This document shows, one piece after another, positions 15,827 through 25,500 of a stretch of 64,000 nucleotides of DNA (the first letter of the stretch is position 1; each line of letters begins with the position of its first letter). The DNA is from Solobacterium sp. (lineage in GTDB: Bacteria; Bacillota_I; Bacilli_A; Erysipelotrichales; Erysipelotrichaceae): the NCBI GenBank assembly GCA_017430925.1, contig JAFRMA010000053.1:1-64000 (forward strand), written 5' to 3'. The notes beneath the pieces were generated by a model, which saw nothing but the letters and a program-made list of their open reading frames with translations, ran no database searches and was not told the DNA's origin. The position numbers were made by a program, and so were the translations under genes.

Positions 15827-16504
15827 ATGGCTGGAAAGAAATACAGAGAAGCATTGGCCAAGGTTGACCGTACAACAACGATTCCCTACGCTGATGGTAT
15901 CAAGTTAGCGAAAGAAACATGCTATGCAAAGTTTGATGCGACTGTTGAGGCAAACTTCCGTCTGAATGTTGACCCTCGTCAGGCTGATCAGAATATCCGT
16001 GGTGCGATGACACTGCCGCGCGGTACTGGTAAGACAAAGAAGGTTCTTGTCATTACTCAGGGTGCGAAAGTTGATGAAGCTACGGCTGCTGGTGCAGATT
16101 TTGTCGGCGGCGCTGATAAGATTGAAGAGATCCAGAAGGGCTGGTTAGGATTTGACATCATCGTTGCTACACCGGATATGATGGGCCAGCTCGGTAAATT
16201 AGGTAGATTATTAGGCCCGAAAGGCTTAATGCCTAACCCTAAGACCGGTACAGTTACCATGGATGTAGCTCATGCGATCGAAGAAATCAAAAAAGGTCAG
16301 ATCGAATACCGTGTTGACAGAGAGGGTAACCTCAATGTTCCGATCGGTAAGTGCTCTTTCACGGATGAAGCTCTGGCAGAGAACTTCAAGGCTGTCTATG
16401 ATCAGCTGGTAAAGGTTAAACCCGCAGCTGTCAAAGGCGCATACATGAAGTCCATCACCGTATCCACTTCCATGGGTCCTGGTGTAAGAGTTTCTGTAGA
16501 CTAA
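15827..16504 (+). CDS. rplA: 50S ribosomal protein L1
   Basis: The 225-residue protein is L1 of the ribosomal stalk and the likely translational repressor of its own operon. Conserved segments are [26 protein letters not shown] and the C-terminal [18 protein letters not shown] strong terminator follows, so rplJ is not read from this transcript, unlike the common rplKAJL arrangement. Confidence 0.97.
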   Translation: MAGKKYREALAKVDRTTTIPYADGIKLAKETCYAKFDATVEANFRLNVDPRQADQNIRGAMTLPRGTGKTKKVLVITQGAKVDEATAAGADFVGGADKIEEIQKGWLGFDIIVATPDMMGQLGKLGRLLGPKGLMPNPKTGTVTMDVAHAIEEIKKGQIEYRVDREGNLNVPIGKCSFTDEALAENFKAVYDQLVKVKPAAVKGAYMKSITVSTSMGPGVRVSVD

Positions 16505-16527
16505 GACAATTTACAGGAAAACAGAAG

Positions 16528-16549
16528 GCGGCAGAAATGCCGCTTTTTC
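16528..16549 (+). terminator. Terminator after rplA
   Basis: GCGGCA and TGCCGC pair around a GAAA tetraloop, followed by TTTTT. Confidence 0.88.
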
Positions 16550-16668
16550 TGTGTATGCTTGTATGATTCCACAGGTACAGGTTTATCGTGTATGATAATA
16601 CTGTATAGAACCATAAGTTCCCAAAAAGATAATGCATAATTCTGTGGTACAGACCACAAGGAGGACCT

Positions 16669-17292
16669 ATGAAACGATATATTACCTGTATGATCGCCTT
16701 GACGGTATTGCTGGGAGGCTGCGGCAGTTCTTCGGCAGGTACTTTTGCGGCATCGTTAAAACCTGTACTTCCGGCAGGATCTGCTTTAAACAAACAATCA
16801 CAGACAAAGAAAGAATCAGATTTGGAAGTATCTTTCGGGCACGAACCTTGTCCGGAAGACTTTGACTTCTATGACGAGATTCAGGAAAACGGAGTCCCTG
16901 AGGATGTGAATTATCCTCCTCTGAAGTATGCGGAAGGGGAATGGAAGTATGAACTGACAATACCGTTTATTAGTGAGTATAGCTCTGTTTTTATGGAGTA
17001 TGGTTATGCGGATCTGGCATTGAACCGGGAGAAGGAGACGGTAATCATCACCTTACACCCACGGATGGCAGGAGATGAGTATGAACTGTGGGAAGAATCC
17101 GAGGAAGAAGTTGGTTATGAACCATTTGAGGGTGGAATAGACGATAACGGAGGGATTAAACTGCCCGGTAATGACGCGGTGATCTACCTGCGCTATTACT
17201 ACGCGTATGAAGGAAGAGAGTATATCCTCGGTGAGATCTGGTTATCGGAAGAAGATTCCGGTACGTTCCTGATGACCAGAGGACAGGAATAG
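16669..17292 (+). CDS. Putative lipoprotein of unknown function
   Basis: This 207-residue protein begins with a lipoprotein signal: a positive start (MKRYIT), a hydrophobic stretch and a lipobox LLGGC whose cysteine would be lipidated at residue 19. The mature part is acidic and rich in tyrosine, with long beta-strand-like runs (EWKYELTIPFISEYSSVFME, TVIITLHPRM, DAVIYLRYYYAYEGREYIL). I do not recognise the family. GGAGG precedes the ATG. It is the first of five genes that separate rplA from rplJ and is flanked by terminators on both sides, so it is monocistronic. Confidence 0.7.
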   Translation: MKRYITCMIALTVLLGGCGSSSAGTFAASLKPVLPAGSALNKQSQTKKESDLEVSFGHEPCPEDFDFYDEIQENGVPEDVNYPPLKYAEGEWKYELTIPFISEYSSVFMEYGYADLALNREKETVIITLHPRMAGDEYELWEESEEEVGYEPFEGGIDDNGGIKLPGNDAVIYLRYYYAYEGREYILGEIWLSEEDSGTFLMTRGQE

Positions 17293-17316
17293 GAGTATAC
17301 CACGGCGTACTGATAC

Positions 17317-17337
17317 AGGGGCAAATGCCCCTTTCTT
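17317..17337 (+). terminator. Terminator after lipoprotein gene
   Basis: GGGGCA and TGCCCC pair around AA and are followed by TTTCTT. A TATAAT at 17381-17386 further on probably belongs to the promoter of the next gene. Confidence 0.7.
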
Positions 17338-17412
17338 GTGCAGATCTGTTAATTTTACAGGACAAAACAAGATCCGGGGATATAATAGTATTGCTGAAAC
17401 GAGAGAATACTT

Positions 17413-18408
17413 ATGATAATCAACAAACCGGATTTAGAAAAAATCAAGAATATCGGGAATATCCAGACTCTGAAGAATATCCGCAACATACGGATCACCA
17501 ACACGAATAAAGAGTACTCCGGGATCGATACGATTCCCACCGGACACGCTTCCGAAAAGCTGACTGAGGGATGTCTGGTACTGGAGGGCGGTGCTTTCCG
17601 CGGCATGTACAGTCAGGGATTCACGGATGCGTTAATGCTTAAAGGATATAACTTCTCCTGTGTGATCGGTACGTCTGCCGGCGCTTTGTGCGGAATAAAC
17701 TACGTATCCGGGCAGATTGGGCGTGGTGCCAGGACAAACCTGAAATACCGTCATGACAGCAGATTTGTCGGAGCCAAAGCGTTCCTTCATGACCGCAGTC
17801 CTGTGGATGTCACCTTCCTGACCGAAGACCGGGGCATTTTTGAACCCTTGGATGAAGAACGGTTCTACCGTCCGGAACAGCGTTTCCTGGCGGTGGCAGC
17901 GAATTGCCTCACCGGTGAAGCGACATACTTTGAGAAGGGAAAATGCAGTAATATCCTGAAGGCCGTGCAGGCATCCGCAACCATGCCGTTTATCTCACCG
18001 ATGGTAATGATTGATGATGTCCCGTATCTTGACGGGGGAGCTTCCTGCAAGATTCCGTACCAATGGGCGATCGACCAAGGATATAAGAAGATCGTTGTGA
18101 TACGTACAAGAGATGTAACATTCCGGAAACCGGACAAACTGATATCCCAGGCTCTGACGTTCTATCGGAAATATCCGGAATTCGCGGAAAGTCTGGCACA
18201 CAGTAATTTTGCTTATAACCGTCAGTGTGATGAGATCGAGGAATTACATGCGCAGGGGAGATTGTTCCGTTTTGCGCCGACAAAACCAGTCACGGTATCC
18301 CGTGTGGAAAGTGATATGGAGAAACTGGGAGAGCTATACTGGCTGGGTTATGATGACTGCATGATCTATCTGGATGAACTGGAGGATTATTTGTCCAAAA
18401 CAGAGTGA
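17413..18408 (+). CDS. Patatin-like phospholipase family protein
   Basis: This 331-residue protein carries the patatin serine-aspartate dyad. The oxyanion-hole motif LEGGAFRGMY lies near residue 57, the nucleophile S88 in GTSAG, and D207 in YLDGGA. The enzymes are cytosolic or membrane-associated lipid acyl hydrolases, and this one is of the bacterial YjjU/RssA-like type. About 45 residues before the catalytic domain are unusually rich in asparagine and isoleucine (KNIGNIQTLKNIRNIRITN) and may be an unstructured tail or a sign that the true start is later. A TATAAT lies 27 bases before the ATG. The substrate lipid is unknown. Confidence 0.85.
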   Translation: MIINKPDLEKIKNIGNIQTLKNIRNIRITNTNKEYSGIDTIPTGHASEKLTEGCLVLEGGAFRGMYSQGFTDALMLKGYNFSCVIGTSAGALCGINYVSGQIGRGARTNLKYRHDSRFVGAKAFLHDRSPVDVTFLTEDRGIFEPLDEERFYRPEQRFLAVAANCLTGEATYFEKGKCSNILKAVQASATMPFISPMVMIDDVPYLDGGASCKIPYQWAIDQGYKKIVVIRTRDVTFRKPDKLISQALTFYRKYPEFAESLAHSNFAYNRQCDEIEELHAQGRLFRFAPTKPVTVSRVESDMEKLGELYWLGYDDCMIYLDELEDYLSKTE

Positions 18409-18475
18409 TAGTGAATTTCTTAGTATGATTCTGTATTTCATGTATAATGGAAGATAAGTTTGTGAGGGAAAAAAT

Positions 18476-18928
18476 ATGCGTCTGTTAAGCAAGATCTTAT
18501 TCTGTTTTAGTTTGCTGTTTGTATTAACCGGCTGTGATACATTGGCAGGAGGCAGTTCGGAACAAACCTTTACGGTCAGTACCGGAGACCTTGTCCGTGT
18601 AAAAATGGAAAGAAAGAGCGGATATCTTATCTTTCAGAAGGATAACGGGTTTACCATAGGCAAGGGTAATGATGTAGTAGTGTATGGTTCGTTCCTTACC
18701 GAAGATATGTATCAGGGATTATGGGCTGCCGGTCATGAGAAGAATGTCCGGATCATTGATGAAGGAGATAACTACTGCAAGTTTGAACTGAAGACAAACA
18801 GTGAAACAGGATACTATTATCTGCAGTGGCTGGACAGCGGTAACGGTACAGGAGTATTCCTGAATACCACGCGTTCAGAAGAAGAATTTGAAGATATCAT
18901 GTCAAAAATCACGATTGAGAGGAAGTAA
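18476..18928 (+). CDS. Small putative lipoprotein
   Basis: This 150-residue protein has a clear lipoprotein signal with lipobox VLTGC, the cysteine falling near residue 20. The mature part of about 130 residues is a predicted beta-rich domain (DLVRVKMERKSGYLIF, KFELKTNSETGYYYLQW), and I do not recognise it. A TGTATAAT element (-10) at 18441-18448 and a ribosome binding site GAGGG precede the ATG. It ends two bases before the next gene, so they are co-transcribed. Confidence 0.65.
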   Translation: MRLLSKILFCFSLLFVLTGCDTLAGGSSEQTFTVSTGDLVRVKMERKSGYLIFQKDNGFTIGKGNDVVVYGSFLTEDMYQGLWAAGHEKNVRIIDEGDNYCKFELKTNSETGYYYLQWLDSGNGTGVFLNTTRSEEEFEDIMSKITIERK

Positions 18929-18930
18929 AG

Positions 18931-19302
18931 ATGAAAAAGATTGCGGTAACTTATGAGAACGGAGAAATTTTCCAGCACTTCGGAAGAACACCACAGTTTC
19001 TGGTGTATGAGTTTTATGACGATGGCTATAAGTCATCGGTTGTGGACACCAACGGAACCGGACACGGCGCACTGGCAGGATTCCTGAAGGATCTGGATGT
19101 GGATACGGTGATCTGCGGAGGTGTCGGCCAGGGTATGTTGCAGAATCTGCAGAGTATGGGTATTTCCTGCTACGGCGGTGTACAGGGATCTGCGGAAGAA
19201 GCAGTACAGAAGTTCATCCGCGGAGAACTGGAATACGATCCGGATGTACACTGCGACTGTGATCATGACCACGATCACGAGGAACATCACCATTGTCATT
19301 AA
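18931..19302 (+). CDS. NifB/NifX-type cofactor-binding protein
   Basis: This 123-residue protein belongs to the dinitrogenase iron-molybdenum cofactor family. IAVTYENGEIFQHFG opens the ribonuclease H-like fold and VDTVICGGVGQGMLQNLQ is the conserved glycine-rich centre. Such small members in non-nitrogen-fixers bind metal or iron-sulfur cofactors, but most have no tested role. The C-terminus is a metal-chelating tail of histidines, aspartates and cysteines (HCDCDHDHDHEEHHHCH), which favours metal binding. It follows the lipoprotein gene after two bases and ends at a terminator. Confidence 0.82.
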   Translation: MKKIAVTYENGEIFQHFGRTPQFLVYEFYDDGYKSSVVDTNGTGHGALAGFLKDLDVDTVICGGVGQGMLQNLQSMGISCYGGVQGSAEEAVQKFIRGELEYDPDVHCDCDHDHDHEEHHHCH

Positions 19303-19309
19303 CAAACAG

Positions 19310-19333
19310 GCAGACAAATATGTCTGCTTTTTT
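19310..19333 (+). terminator. Terminator after NifX-like gene
   Basis: GCAGACA and TGTCTGC pair around AATA, followed by TTTTTT. Confidence 0.87.
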
Positions 19334-19380
19334 GCGACATTTCTTCCTTTGCCGGTGTTTCTATTACGGAGGAAAGAAAG

Positions 19381-20706
19381 ATGAAGAACGTACAGAAATG
19401 GATACGTGCACTGTTGATATCCTCTCTGGCATTGACCGGATGCGTACGGGAAGAGATAAATACAGCACTGGAAGAGGAAGAACCGGAAGTGACCCTTCCT
19501 TCAGAAGATATAGAAAGACAGCAGGAATATGTAACTATGGATAACACAGTATCCTTGTCATGGGAAGAACTGTGGGATTATGTACAACTCTCCCGGGATA
19601 TGCAGGAACCGATGTATGCCTGGTACAGGAATTTATTCCCGCAGATCCTGAAAGAAGAGAATACGATCGTTTCCCCGCTGAACATCTGGCTTGCGGTATC
19701 CCTGCTGGCAGAGGTGACAGACGGAGAGACCAGGGCACAGGTGTTACAGGCTCTGGAATGTGAGAATATGGAGGCTCTGCGGAAGAGATATACTGCTCTT
19801 TGGAATGCGAATTCCCGCCGATATGAAGGGTCGCAGTGCCTGCTGGCAAATTCTCTCTGGGCAAGAGAGGAAGGAAACTACAACCCCAATGTCCTGAATC
19901 TTCTGGAAGAACAATACCGTTCCGCGTTATATATCGGAGTCATGGGTTCTCCGGAACTGGATAAGAAACTGCAGGAGTGGACAGATGAACACACCGGAGG
20001 CCTGCTCCGTGACTATACCCGGGAAATGAAAACCGATCCGGAAACATTCCTCGAGATCGTCTCTGCCTTGTACTACAAATCCATGTGGAATACACCATTC
20101 TCCAAAGAAAGAGAGACAGAAGAAGTATTCCATGGTAAGACAAAAGAAAAGACATGTACAATGATGCACAGGTCATCTTCCAACACGTATTATTACGCAG
20201 ATCATTTCTCTGCTGTTTCGGAAGGACTCGGAGATCATTCTGCCATGTATTTCTTCCTGCCGGATGAAGGCAGTACGTTGCAGGATATCCTGGAAGCTGA
20301 AGAATTCTATGAATTGCTGAATCACCCGGATACGTACGAAAAACAGAAGTATCTGATCGTAAATGAATCGATTCCGAAGTATACGATCAAGAATAAAGTA
20401 AATCTGCGGGAGATCCTCACTGACCTGGGTATCACCGATATCTGGGATAAGGAGAAGGCAGACTTTACTTCTCTGACGGATCAGAAAGACATCTGGCTGG
20501 ATAAGGCAGATCACGCGGCATACCTCCGTGTAGAAGAAGAGGGAGTCACCGGCGCGGCATATACCGAACTGGGAATGGTCGGTGCAGGCATGCCCCCGAC
20601 AGAAGAAGTAAACTTCGTGCTGGATCGTCCGTTCTTGTTTATTCTGCAGGCCTGGGACGGTTCTATATTGTTTGCCGGAACCATTACCGATATCCCGGAA
20701 GATTAA
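19381..20706 (+). CDS. Lipid-anchored serpin protease inhibitor
   Basis: This 441-residue protein is a serpin behind a lipoprotein signal (lipobox ALTGC, near residue 20), so it should sit on the outer face of the membrane. Serpin signatures include NTIVSPLNIWLAVSLLAE near residue 98, the helix-rich core, and the C-terminal VNFVLDRPFLFIL. Counting from the hinge glycine at P15 (in EEEGVTGAAYT) and aligning the PP pair gives a reactive loop whose P4-P1 residues are M-V-G-A and P1' is glycine, with P1 at A402. A small P1 residue points to elastase-like serine proteases. The hinge keeps the glycine and small residues of inhibitory serpins, though P14 is valine instead of threonine. It is transcribed alone just before rplJ. 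Confidence 0.92.
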   Translation: MKNVQKWIRALLISSLALTGCVREEINTALEEEEPEVTLPSEDIERQQEYVTMDNTVSLSWEELWDYVQLSRDMQEPMYAWYRNLFPQILKEENTIVSPLNIWLAVSLLAEVTDGETRAQVLQALECENMEALRKRYTALWNANSRRYEGSQCLLANSLWAREEGNYNPNVLNLLEEQYRSALYIGVMGSPELDKKLQEWTDEHTGGLLRDYTREMKTDPETFLEIVSALYYKSMWNTPFSKERETEEVFHGKTKEKTCTMMHRSSSNTYYYADHFSAVSEGLGDHSAMYFFLPDEGSTLQDILEAEEFYELLNHPDTYEKQKYLIVNESIPKYTIKNKVNLREILTDLGITDIWDKEKADFTSLTDQKDIWLDKADHAAYLRVEEEGVTGAAYTELGMVGAGMPPTEEVNFVLDRPFLFILQAWDGSILFAGTITDIPED

Positions 20707-20708
20707 AC

Positions 20709-20737
20709 TTGACAACAAATCTGCCTCACGTTAATAT
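20709..20737 (+). promoter_or_regulatory. Promoter of rplJ-rplL
   Basis: A perfect TTGACA (20709-20714) and TAATAT (20732-20737) are separated by 17 bases. The start site would fall just before the L10 leader. Confidence 0.8.
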
Positions 20738-20748
20738 TATTACCGTTA

Positions 20749-20855
20749 TCAATTACCAGAGACAGTAACGGCGAAGGCTTAATGATGTTACCGAGGTAGA
20801 AAGTTCAGTTACAGACTTTTTATGCCCTTGCTGTCTTGCAAGGGCGTTTTATATA
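20749..20855 (+). ncRNA. L10 leader RNA with terminator stem
   Basis: The untranslated leader contains the L10-leader pattern (ACCAGAGACAGTAACGG, then AAGGCTTAATGATG, then CCGAGGTAGAAA) seen before rplJ in many Bacillota, where the L10(L7/L12)4 complex binds and represses the mRNA. It is followed by a GCCCTTGC/GCAAGGGC hairpin and GTTTTAT (20824-20850), which looks like an attenuator stem. About 35 bases then lead to the rplJ ribosome binding site. Confidence 0.85.
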
Positions 20856-20888
20856 GGTAGGCGATAACTATGAAAGGAAGGAAGAACA

Positions 20889-21434
20889 ATGAATCAGGCG
20901 GTATTGGAAAACAAGAAGAATGTTGTTCTGGAGATCCAGAATAAACTGAGTCAATCAGGTTCAAGTGTTGTCGCTGAGTACCGTGGGCTGAGTGTCGCTG
21001 AAGTTACCGAACTTCGCCGTCTCTTGCGTGCTGAAGGTGTAGATATGAAAGTCTACAAGAATACTTTGGCTGCCAGAGCTGCAGAAGCTGCAGGTTTAGG
21101 TGAACTTCATGACATCCTCACAGGTCCTAATGCACTCGTATTCGGACCGGATGAAACCGCTGCGAGCCGTGTTCTGTCACAGTTCGCAAAGAAACACAAA
21201 GCATTGATTCTCAAAGGCGGTGTCGTTGAAGGCAAAGTCGTCGGTCCGGAAACGATCGGTGAACTCGCATCTCTGCCGAACAGAGAAGGAATGCTGTCCA
21301 TGCTGTTGTCTGTATTCCAGGCACCGGTATCATCATTCGCTCGTGCCGTACAGGCTGTAGCAGATGCACGCTCAGGAGGAGCTGCATCAGAAGCACCAAA
21401 AGAAGAAGCTGCCGCAGAAGCAGCTGCCGCATAA
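20889..21434 (+). CDS. rplJ: 50S ribosomal protein L10
   Basis: This 181-residue protein is L10, the base of the ribosomal stalk. VVAEYRGLSVAEVTELRRLL near residue 27 is the conserved rRNA-binding part, and the C-terminal helix that docks L7/L12 dimers is near residues 140-165. The last residues are an alanine/glutamate-rich tail (EAPKEEAAAEAAAA). AAGGAAGGAAG precedes the ATG. L10 with L7/L12 is the likely regulator acting on the leader upstream. Confidence 0.97.
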   Translation: MNQAVLENKKNVVLEIQNKLSQSGSSVVAEYRGLSVAEVTELRRLLRAEGVDMKVYKNTLAARAAEAAGLGELHDILTGPNALVFGPDETAASRVLSQFAKKHKALILKGGVVEGKVVGPETIGELASLPNREGMLSMLLSVFQAPVSSFARAVQAVADARSGGAASEAPKEEAAAEAAAA

Positions 21435-21449
21435 GGGAGGAAAAAGAAA

Positions 21450-21824
21450 ATGGCAAAATTAACTAAAGAAGAGATTCTTGCTTTCCTCGATGAAGCAACG
21501 ATCCTTGAACTGAATGAACTCGTTAAAGCAATTGAAGAAAAATATGGCGTATCCGCTGCTGCACCGGTAGCTGTTGCTGCAGGTCCTGCTGCTGCTGAAG
21601 AACCGGCTGCACCGTCCACAGTGACTGTTGTTGTTACAAGCCATGGTGATTCCAAAGTCGCAGTTATCAAAGTCGTCCGTGAAATCACAGGTCTCGGTCT
21701 GGTTGATGCGAAGAAACTTGTTGACGCATTACCTGCAGAGATCAAGAAAGATGTATCTGCTGAAGAGGGTGAAGAACTCAAGAAGAAACTCACAGATGCA
21801 GGAGCAACTGTTGAACTCAAATAA
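21450..21824 (+). CDS. rplL: 50S ribosomal protein L7/L12
   Basis: The 124-residue protein has the N-terminal dimerisation helices ([20 protein letters not shown]), an alanine-rich hinge near residues 35-55, and the C-terminal factor-binding domain ([20 protein letters not shown]). It recruits translation GTPases to the ribosome. AAGGGAGG lies before the ATG, 15 bases after rplJ. A terminator follows. Confidence 0.97.
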   Translation: MAKLTKEEILAFLDEATILELNELVKAIEEKYGVSAAAPVAVAAGPAAAEEPAAPSTVTVVVTSHGDSKVAVIKVVREITGLGLVDAKKLVDALPAEIKKDVSAEEGEELKKKLTDAGATVELK

Positions 21825-21848
21825 GCTTATCTACAATGTATAATCAAG

Positions 21849-21870
21849 AGCCGAATGTACTTCGGCTTTT
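21849..21870 (+). terminator. Terminator after rplL
   Basis: AGCCGAA and TTCGGCT pair around TGTAC, followed by TTTT (partly within the stem end). It is of moderate strength, and some readthrough to the methyltransferase and rpoBC is expected. Confidence 0.7.
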
Positions 21871-21894
21871 CGACCCTGTGAAAGGATACGGATT

Positions 21895-22506
21895 ATGACA
21901 CATTATTTTACCGATAACCGTGATCTGCCTTCCAGAGAGAAGGAACTCCGTATTTCTTTCCTGGGTAAGGAATATACGTTTGTTACCGACATCGGAGTAT
22001 TCAGTAAGAATGAACTGGATGAAGGGTCGGCAGTACTTCTGGAGGCTGTCCGGTCATTAGACATCTCCGGAAATGTGCTGGATCTGGGGTGCGGGTATGG
22101 TCCTATCGGAATCATTACAGCATCCACGGCACCGCAATGTCAGGTGACGATGAGCGATGTAAATCCCCGGGCTGTTGAGTTAGCCGTAAAGAACTGTATT
22201 CTCAATGGTGTACAGGCACAGTGCCTGGTCTCGGATGGTTTTGAGAAGATAGACAACTCATTTGATGTCATTCTCACCAATCCCCCGATCCGGGCAGGGA
22301 AACGGGTGATTTACCGGTTGTTTGAGGATGCCTGCGCACATCTGAATCAAGAAGGTGTGCTGCTGGCTGTGATCAGACGTAAGCAGGGTGCGGAAAGCGC
22401 TCTGGCAAAACTTCAGGAGATCTTCGGCAACGGAGAGACCATCCTTCGCAAACGGGGGTATTGGATCCTGAAGGCAGTCCGTACAGATACGGACATAGAT
22501 AAATGA
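21895..22506 (+). CDS. ybxB: RsmC-type rRNA methyltransferase homologue
   Basis: This 203-residue protein is a class I methyltransferase of the RsmC/MTS domain type. VLDLGCGYGPIGI is the cofactor site near residue 61, SDVNPRAVELA the acidic loop, and TNPPIRAGK near 123 the N-P-P-x motif of enzymes that methylate exocyclic amino groups of bases. It corresponds in position (between rplL and rpoB) and size to B. subtilis YbxB. A guanine-N2 methylation of 16S rRNA is the expected activity by analogy with RsmC, without direct proof here. GAAAGGA lies ahead of the ATG. Confidence 0.85.
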   Translation: MTHYFTDNRDLPSREKELRISFLGKEYTFVTDIGVFSKNELDEGSAVLLEAVRSLDISGNVLDLGCGYGPIGIITASTAPQCQVTMSDVNPRAVELAVKNCILNGVQAQCLVSDGFEKIDNSFDVILTNPPIRAGKRVIYRLFEDACAHLNQEGVLLAVIRRKQGAESALAKLQEIFGNGETILRKRGYWILKAVRTDTDIDK

Positions 22507-22520
22507 TAAATTGCAGAAAA

Positions 22521-22560
22521 GTCGAAATTTAGTTAAGGGTTTTGATGCCCTTTTCGACGT
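22521..22560 (+). promoter_or_regulatory. Hairpin in the rpoB leader
   Basis: GTCGAA (22521-22526) pairs with TTCGAC (22553-22558), and inside it AAGGG (22535-22539) pairs with CCCTT (22548-22552), leaving an 8-base bulge on the 5' side. It lies 30 bases before rpoB. It may be an RNase III processing site or a regulatory stem; there is no following T-run, so it is not a simple terminator. Confidence 0.45.
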
Positions 22561-22590
22561 TTCACCGATGCAGACGAAAGGATGGCGAAT

Positions 22591-25500
22591 ATGGAAAATA
22601 AAGAGACATACCACGTTGTGCATTATGGCAACAAGGCTACGCGCCGTGATTATTCCAAAGTCAGTGCGGGTCTGGATCTGCCGGATCTGGTAGAAATACA
22701 GACAGCGTCTTTCGAATGGTTTGTATCACAGGGAATACGCGAGGTCTTTGAGGACATATACCCGATTTACAACTATGCCGGGAATATCCGCTTGAAATTC
22801 CTGGACTATGAATTCGGGGAGCCTAAGTATAACATCAGCGAGTGCAAGTACAGAGAAGTAAACTACAGTGCTCCGCTGAAAGCAAAAATGGAACTGGAAA
22901 TGATGGATACCGATACCGGTGAAGTGATGACCAAGTGGGAAGAAGTCTTCCTCGGTGATTTCCCGCTGATGACACCTACCGGCACATTCATCATCAATGG
23001 TGCAGAACGTGTTATCGTTTCTCAGATCGTACGTTCGCCTGGCGCGTATTTTGATGTTGTTTCAGAAGACCGCACAGGCCGTGATACTTATACCTGTGAG
23101 CTGATTCCGAGCCGGGGAACCTGGCTGGAATTCATGTCCGATGATAAGAAAGCAGCACTTGGACGTATTATGAACGTGTCTATCGATCGCCGCAGAAAAG
23201 TACTGAGTACAATTCTGTTTAAGGCAATCGGTATGTCATTGAACAACAAGAACGGTGAAGATGGATATGATACTGCAGGCATGCAGAAATTCCTGAAAGC
23301 ACTGCGTTTCGAACTGTATCCGGATGTCATTGTCCCGGAAGAACAGAGAGAGTATCTAAATGAATACATGCTTCTTTATACAAGCGTTTTCGGCAACTAT
23401 GAAGAAGTAAGAAATACCCTGGCCGCAGATAAGACCAAGACAACCAACGAAGCACTGTTAAGTGTTTATGAGAACCAGCGTGCGGATGAAATCGCTACGA
23501 TCGAAGGTTCCATGAACCTGATGGATGCGAAGTTCTTTGATTACCGCCGGTATGATCTGACTAAGTCAGGACGTTATAAAGTATTGAAGAAACTGAATAT
23601 CCTGGATCGTATGGAAGGACATGAACTTGTGTCCAACCTGAATGGTGTGGATGGTAAGGTCATCTTCAAGAAGAATCAGCTGATCGGAAAGAACGAACGT
23701 AACGCGCTGCGTCCAGAGATCAATAAAGGTCTTAACTGCCGTGCATTACCGTTTACACACCGTTTCTCTCATCCGGTTGTTGCTGAGATGGATTCTTCCT
23801 GGACGGAAGCCCTGGTTGGCAGAATCGTTGCGGAAGATATCGAAACGAAGAAAGTATCCCTGTCTCTCGGCACCGTAATAACAGCAGAAGATGCTAAGGC
23901 GCTTCTGTCGGCGGATGTCAAGATCAAGGTATTTGCCGGTGTGATTGCGACCGAAGCGAAGGTCAATAACGATAACGTAAGTGCGGTATTGAACTACGGT
24001 TCACGTCTGTTTACGATCGGCAGAGTTACTTCCAACGGAGAAGATCTGCGTGATGAAGACGGAAGTCTCTTGATCGGCAGATATATTCCGGATGCGGAAG
24101 AAAATATGCTTGGGGCAGCACAGTGTGATGAGATCATCGCCCGTGCCACAAAGCAGGAAGAGATCTCTGTATGGCTGGTTGGTGCCTGTGTACAGGAGAT
24201 CGAAGTAAAAGCGGATGACGGTCATCCGGTGAAGCTGATCGGCGGAGATCCGCTGGAAGACAAGCATACGATCACCATGTCGGATATGTATGCGTTATAT
24301 AACTATGAATTGACAATGCTGGATGGTATCGGAACAGCAGACGATATCGATATGCTCGGTAACCGTCGCATCCGTACTGTCGGTGAACTGATTCAGAACC
24401 AGTTCCGTATCGGTCTTTCCCGTATGGAAAGAGTTGTCAAGGAACGTATGTCCATCGCAGATGCGACAAACCTGACACCGAAGCAGTTAACCAATATCCG
24501 TCCGCTGACGGCAGCGATCAAGGAGTTCTTCTCCAGTTCCCAGTTATCCCAGTTCATGGATCAGCAGAATCCCCTGGCAGAATTATCCAACAAGCGTCGT
24601 ATCTCGGCACTTGGTCCGGGTGGTCTGACCAGAGAAAGAGCCGGCTTCGAAGTCCGTGATATTCATAACAGTCACTATGGACGTATCTGTCCGATTGAAA
24701 CACCGGAAGGTCCGAACATCGGTCTGATCAGTTATCTGACTTCTTACGCAAAGGTTAATGAGTATGGCTTTATTCAGACACCGTACCGTAAGGTAGTCAA
24801 CGGACTGATCACAGACGATATCGTCTATATGAGTGCGGATGAAGAGAATGACCATGTCATTGCGCAGGTCAATGAAATCGATAACGGAAGACTTGTCGGT
24901 GACCGTGTCGTTGCCCGTATCGGCGGTGAAACGGTTATGGCAGACATTGATACCGTAGACTATGCGGACGTATCTCCTCGTCAGATCGTATCGGTTGCGA
25001 CAGCGTGTGTTCCTTTCTTGGAAAACGATGACTGTACACGTGCTCTGATGGGTGCGAACATGCAGAGACAGGCAGTTCCTCTGCTGAACCCGCACAGCCC
25101 GTTTGTCGGTACCGGTATGGAACATCGTATTGCCCGTGACTCCGGCGCCGCATGTGTTGCGACTGCTCCGGGTACGGTAACGTACGTTGATGCGGATAAG
25201 GTGATCGTAACGGAAGAAGACGGACATGAACATGTCTATGAACTGACCAAGTTCCGTCGTTCCAACGCGTCTACTTGTCTGAATCAGAAACCGATCGTCA
25301 AGGATGGTGAGCGTGTAGAACGTGGTGATATTCTTGCGGATGGTCCGGCGATGCAGAATGGTGAACTGGCTCTTGGCCAGAACGTTCTGATCGGCTTCAT
25401 GACCTGGCACGGATATAACTATGAAGACGCGATCATCATGAGTGAACGTATGGTTTATGACGATGTCTATACTTCTATCCATATCGAAGAGTATGACATT

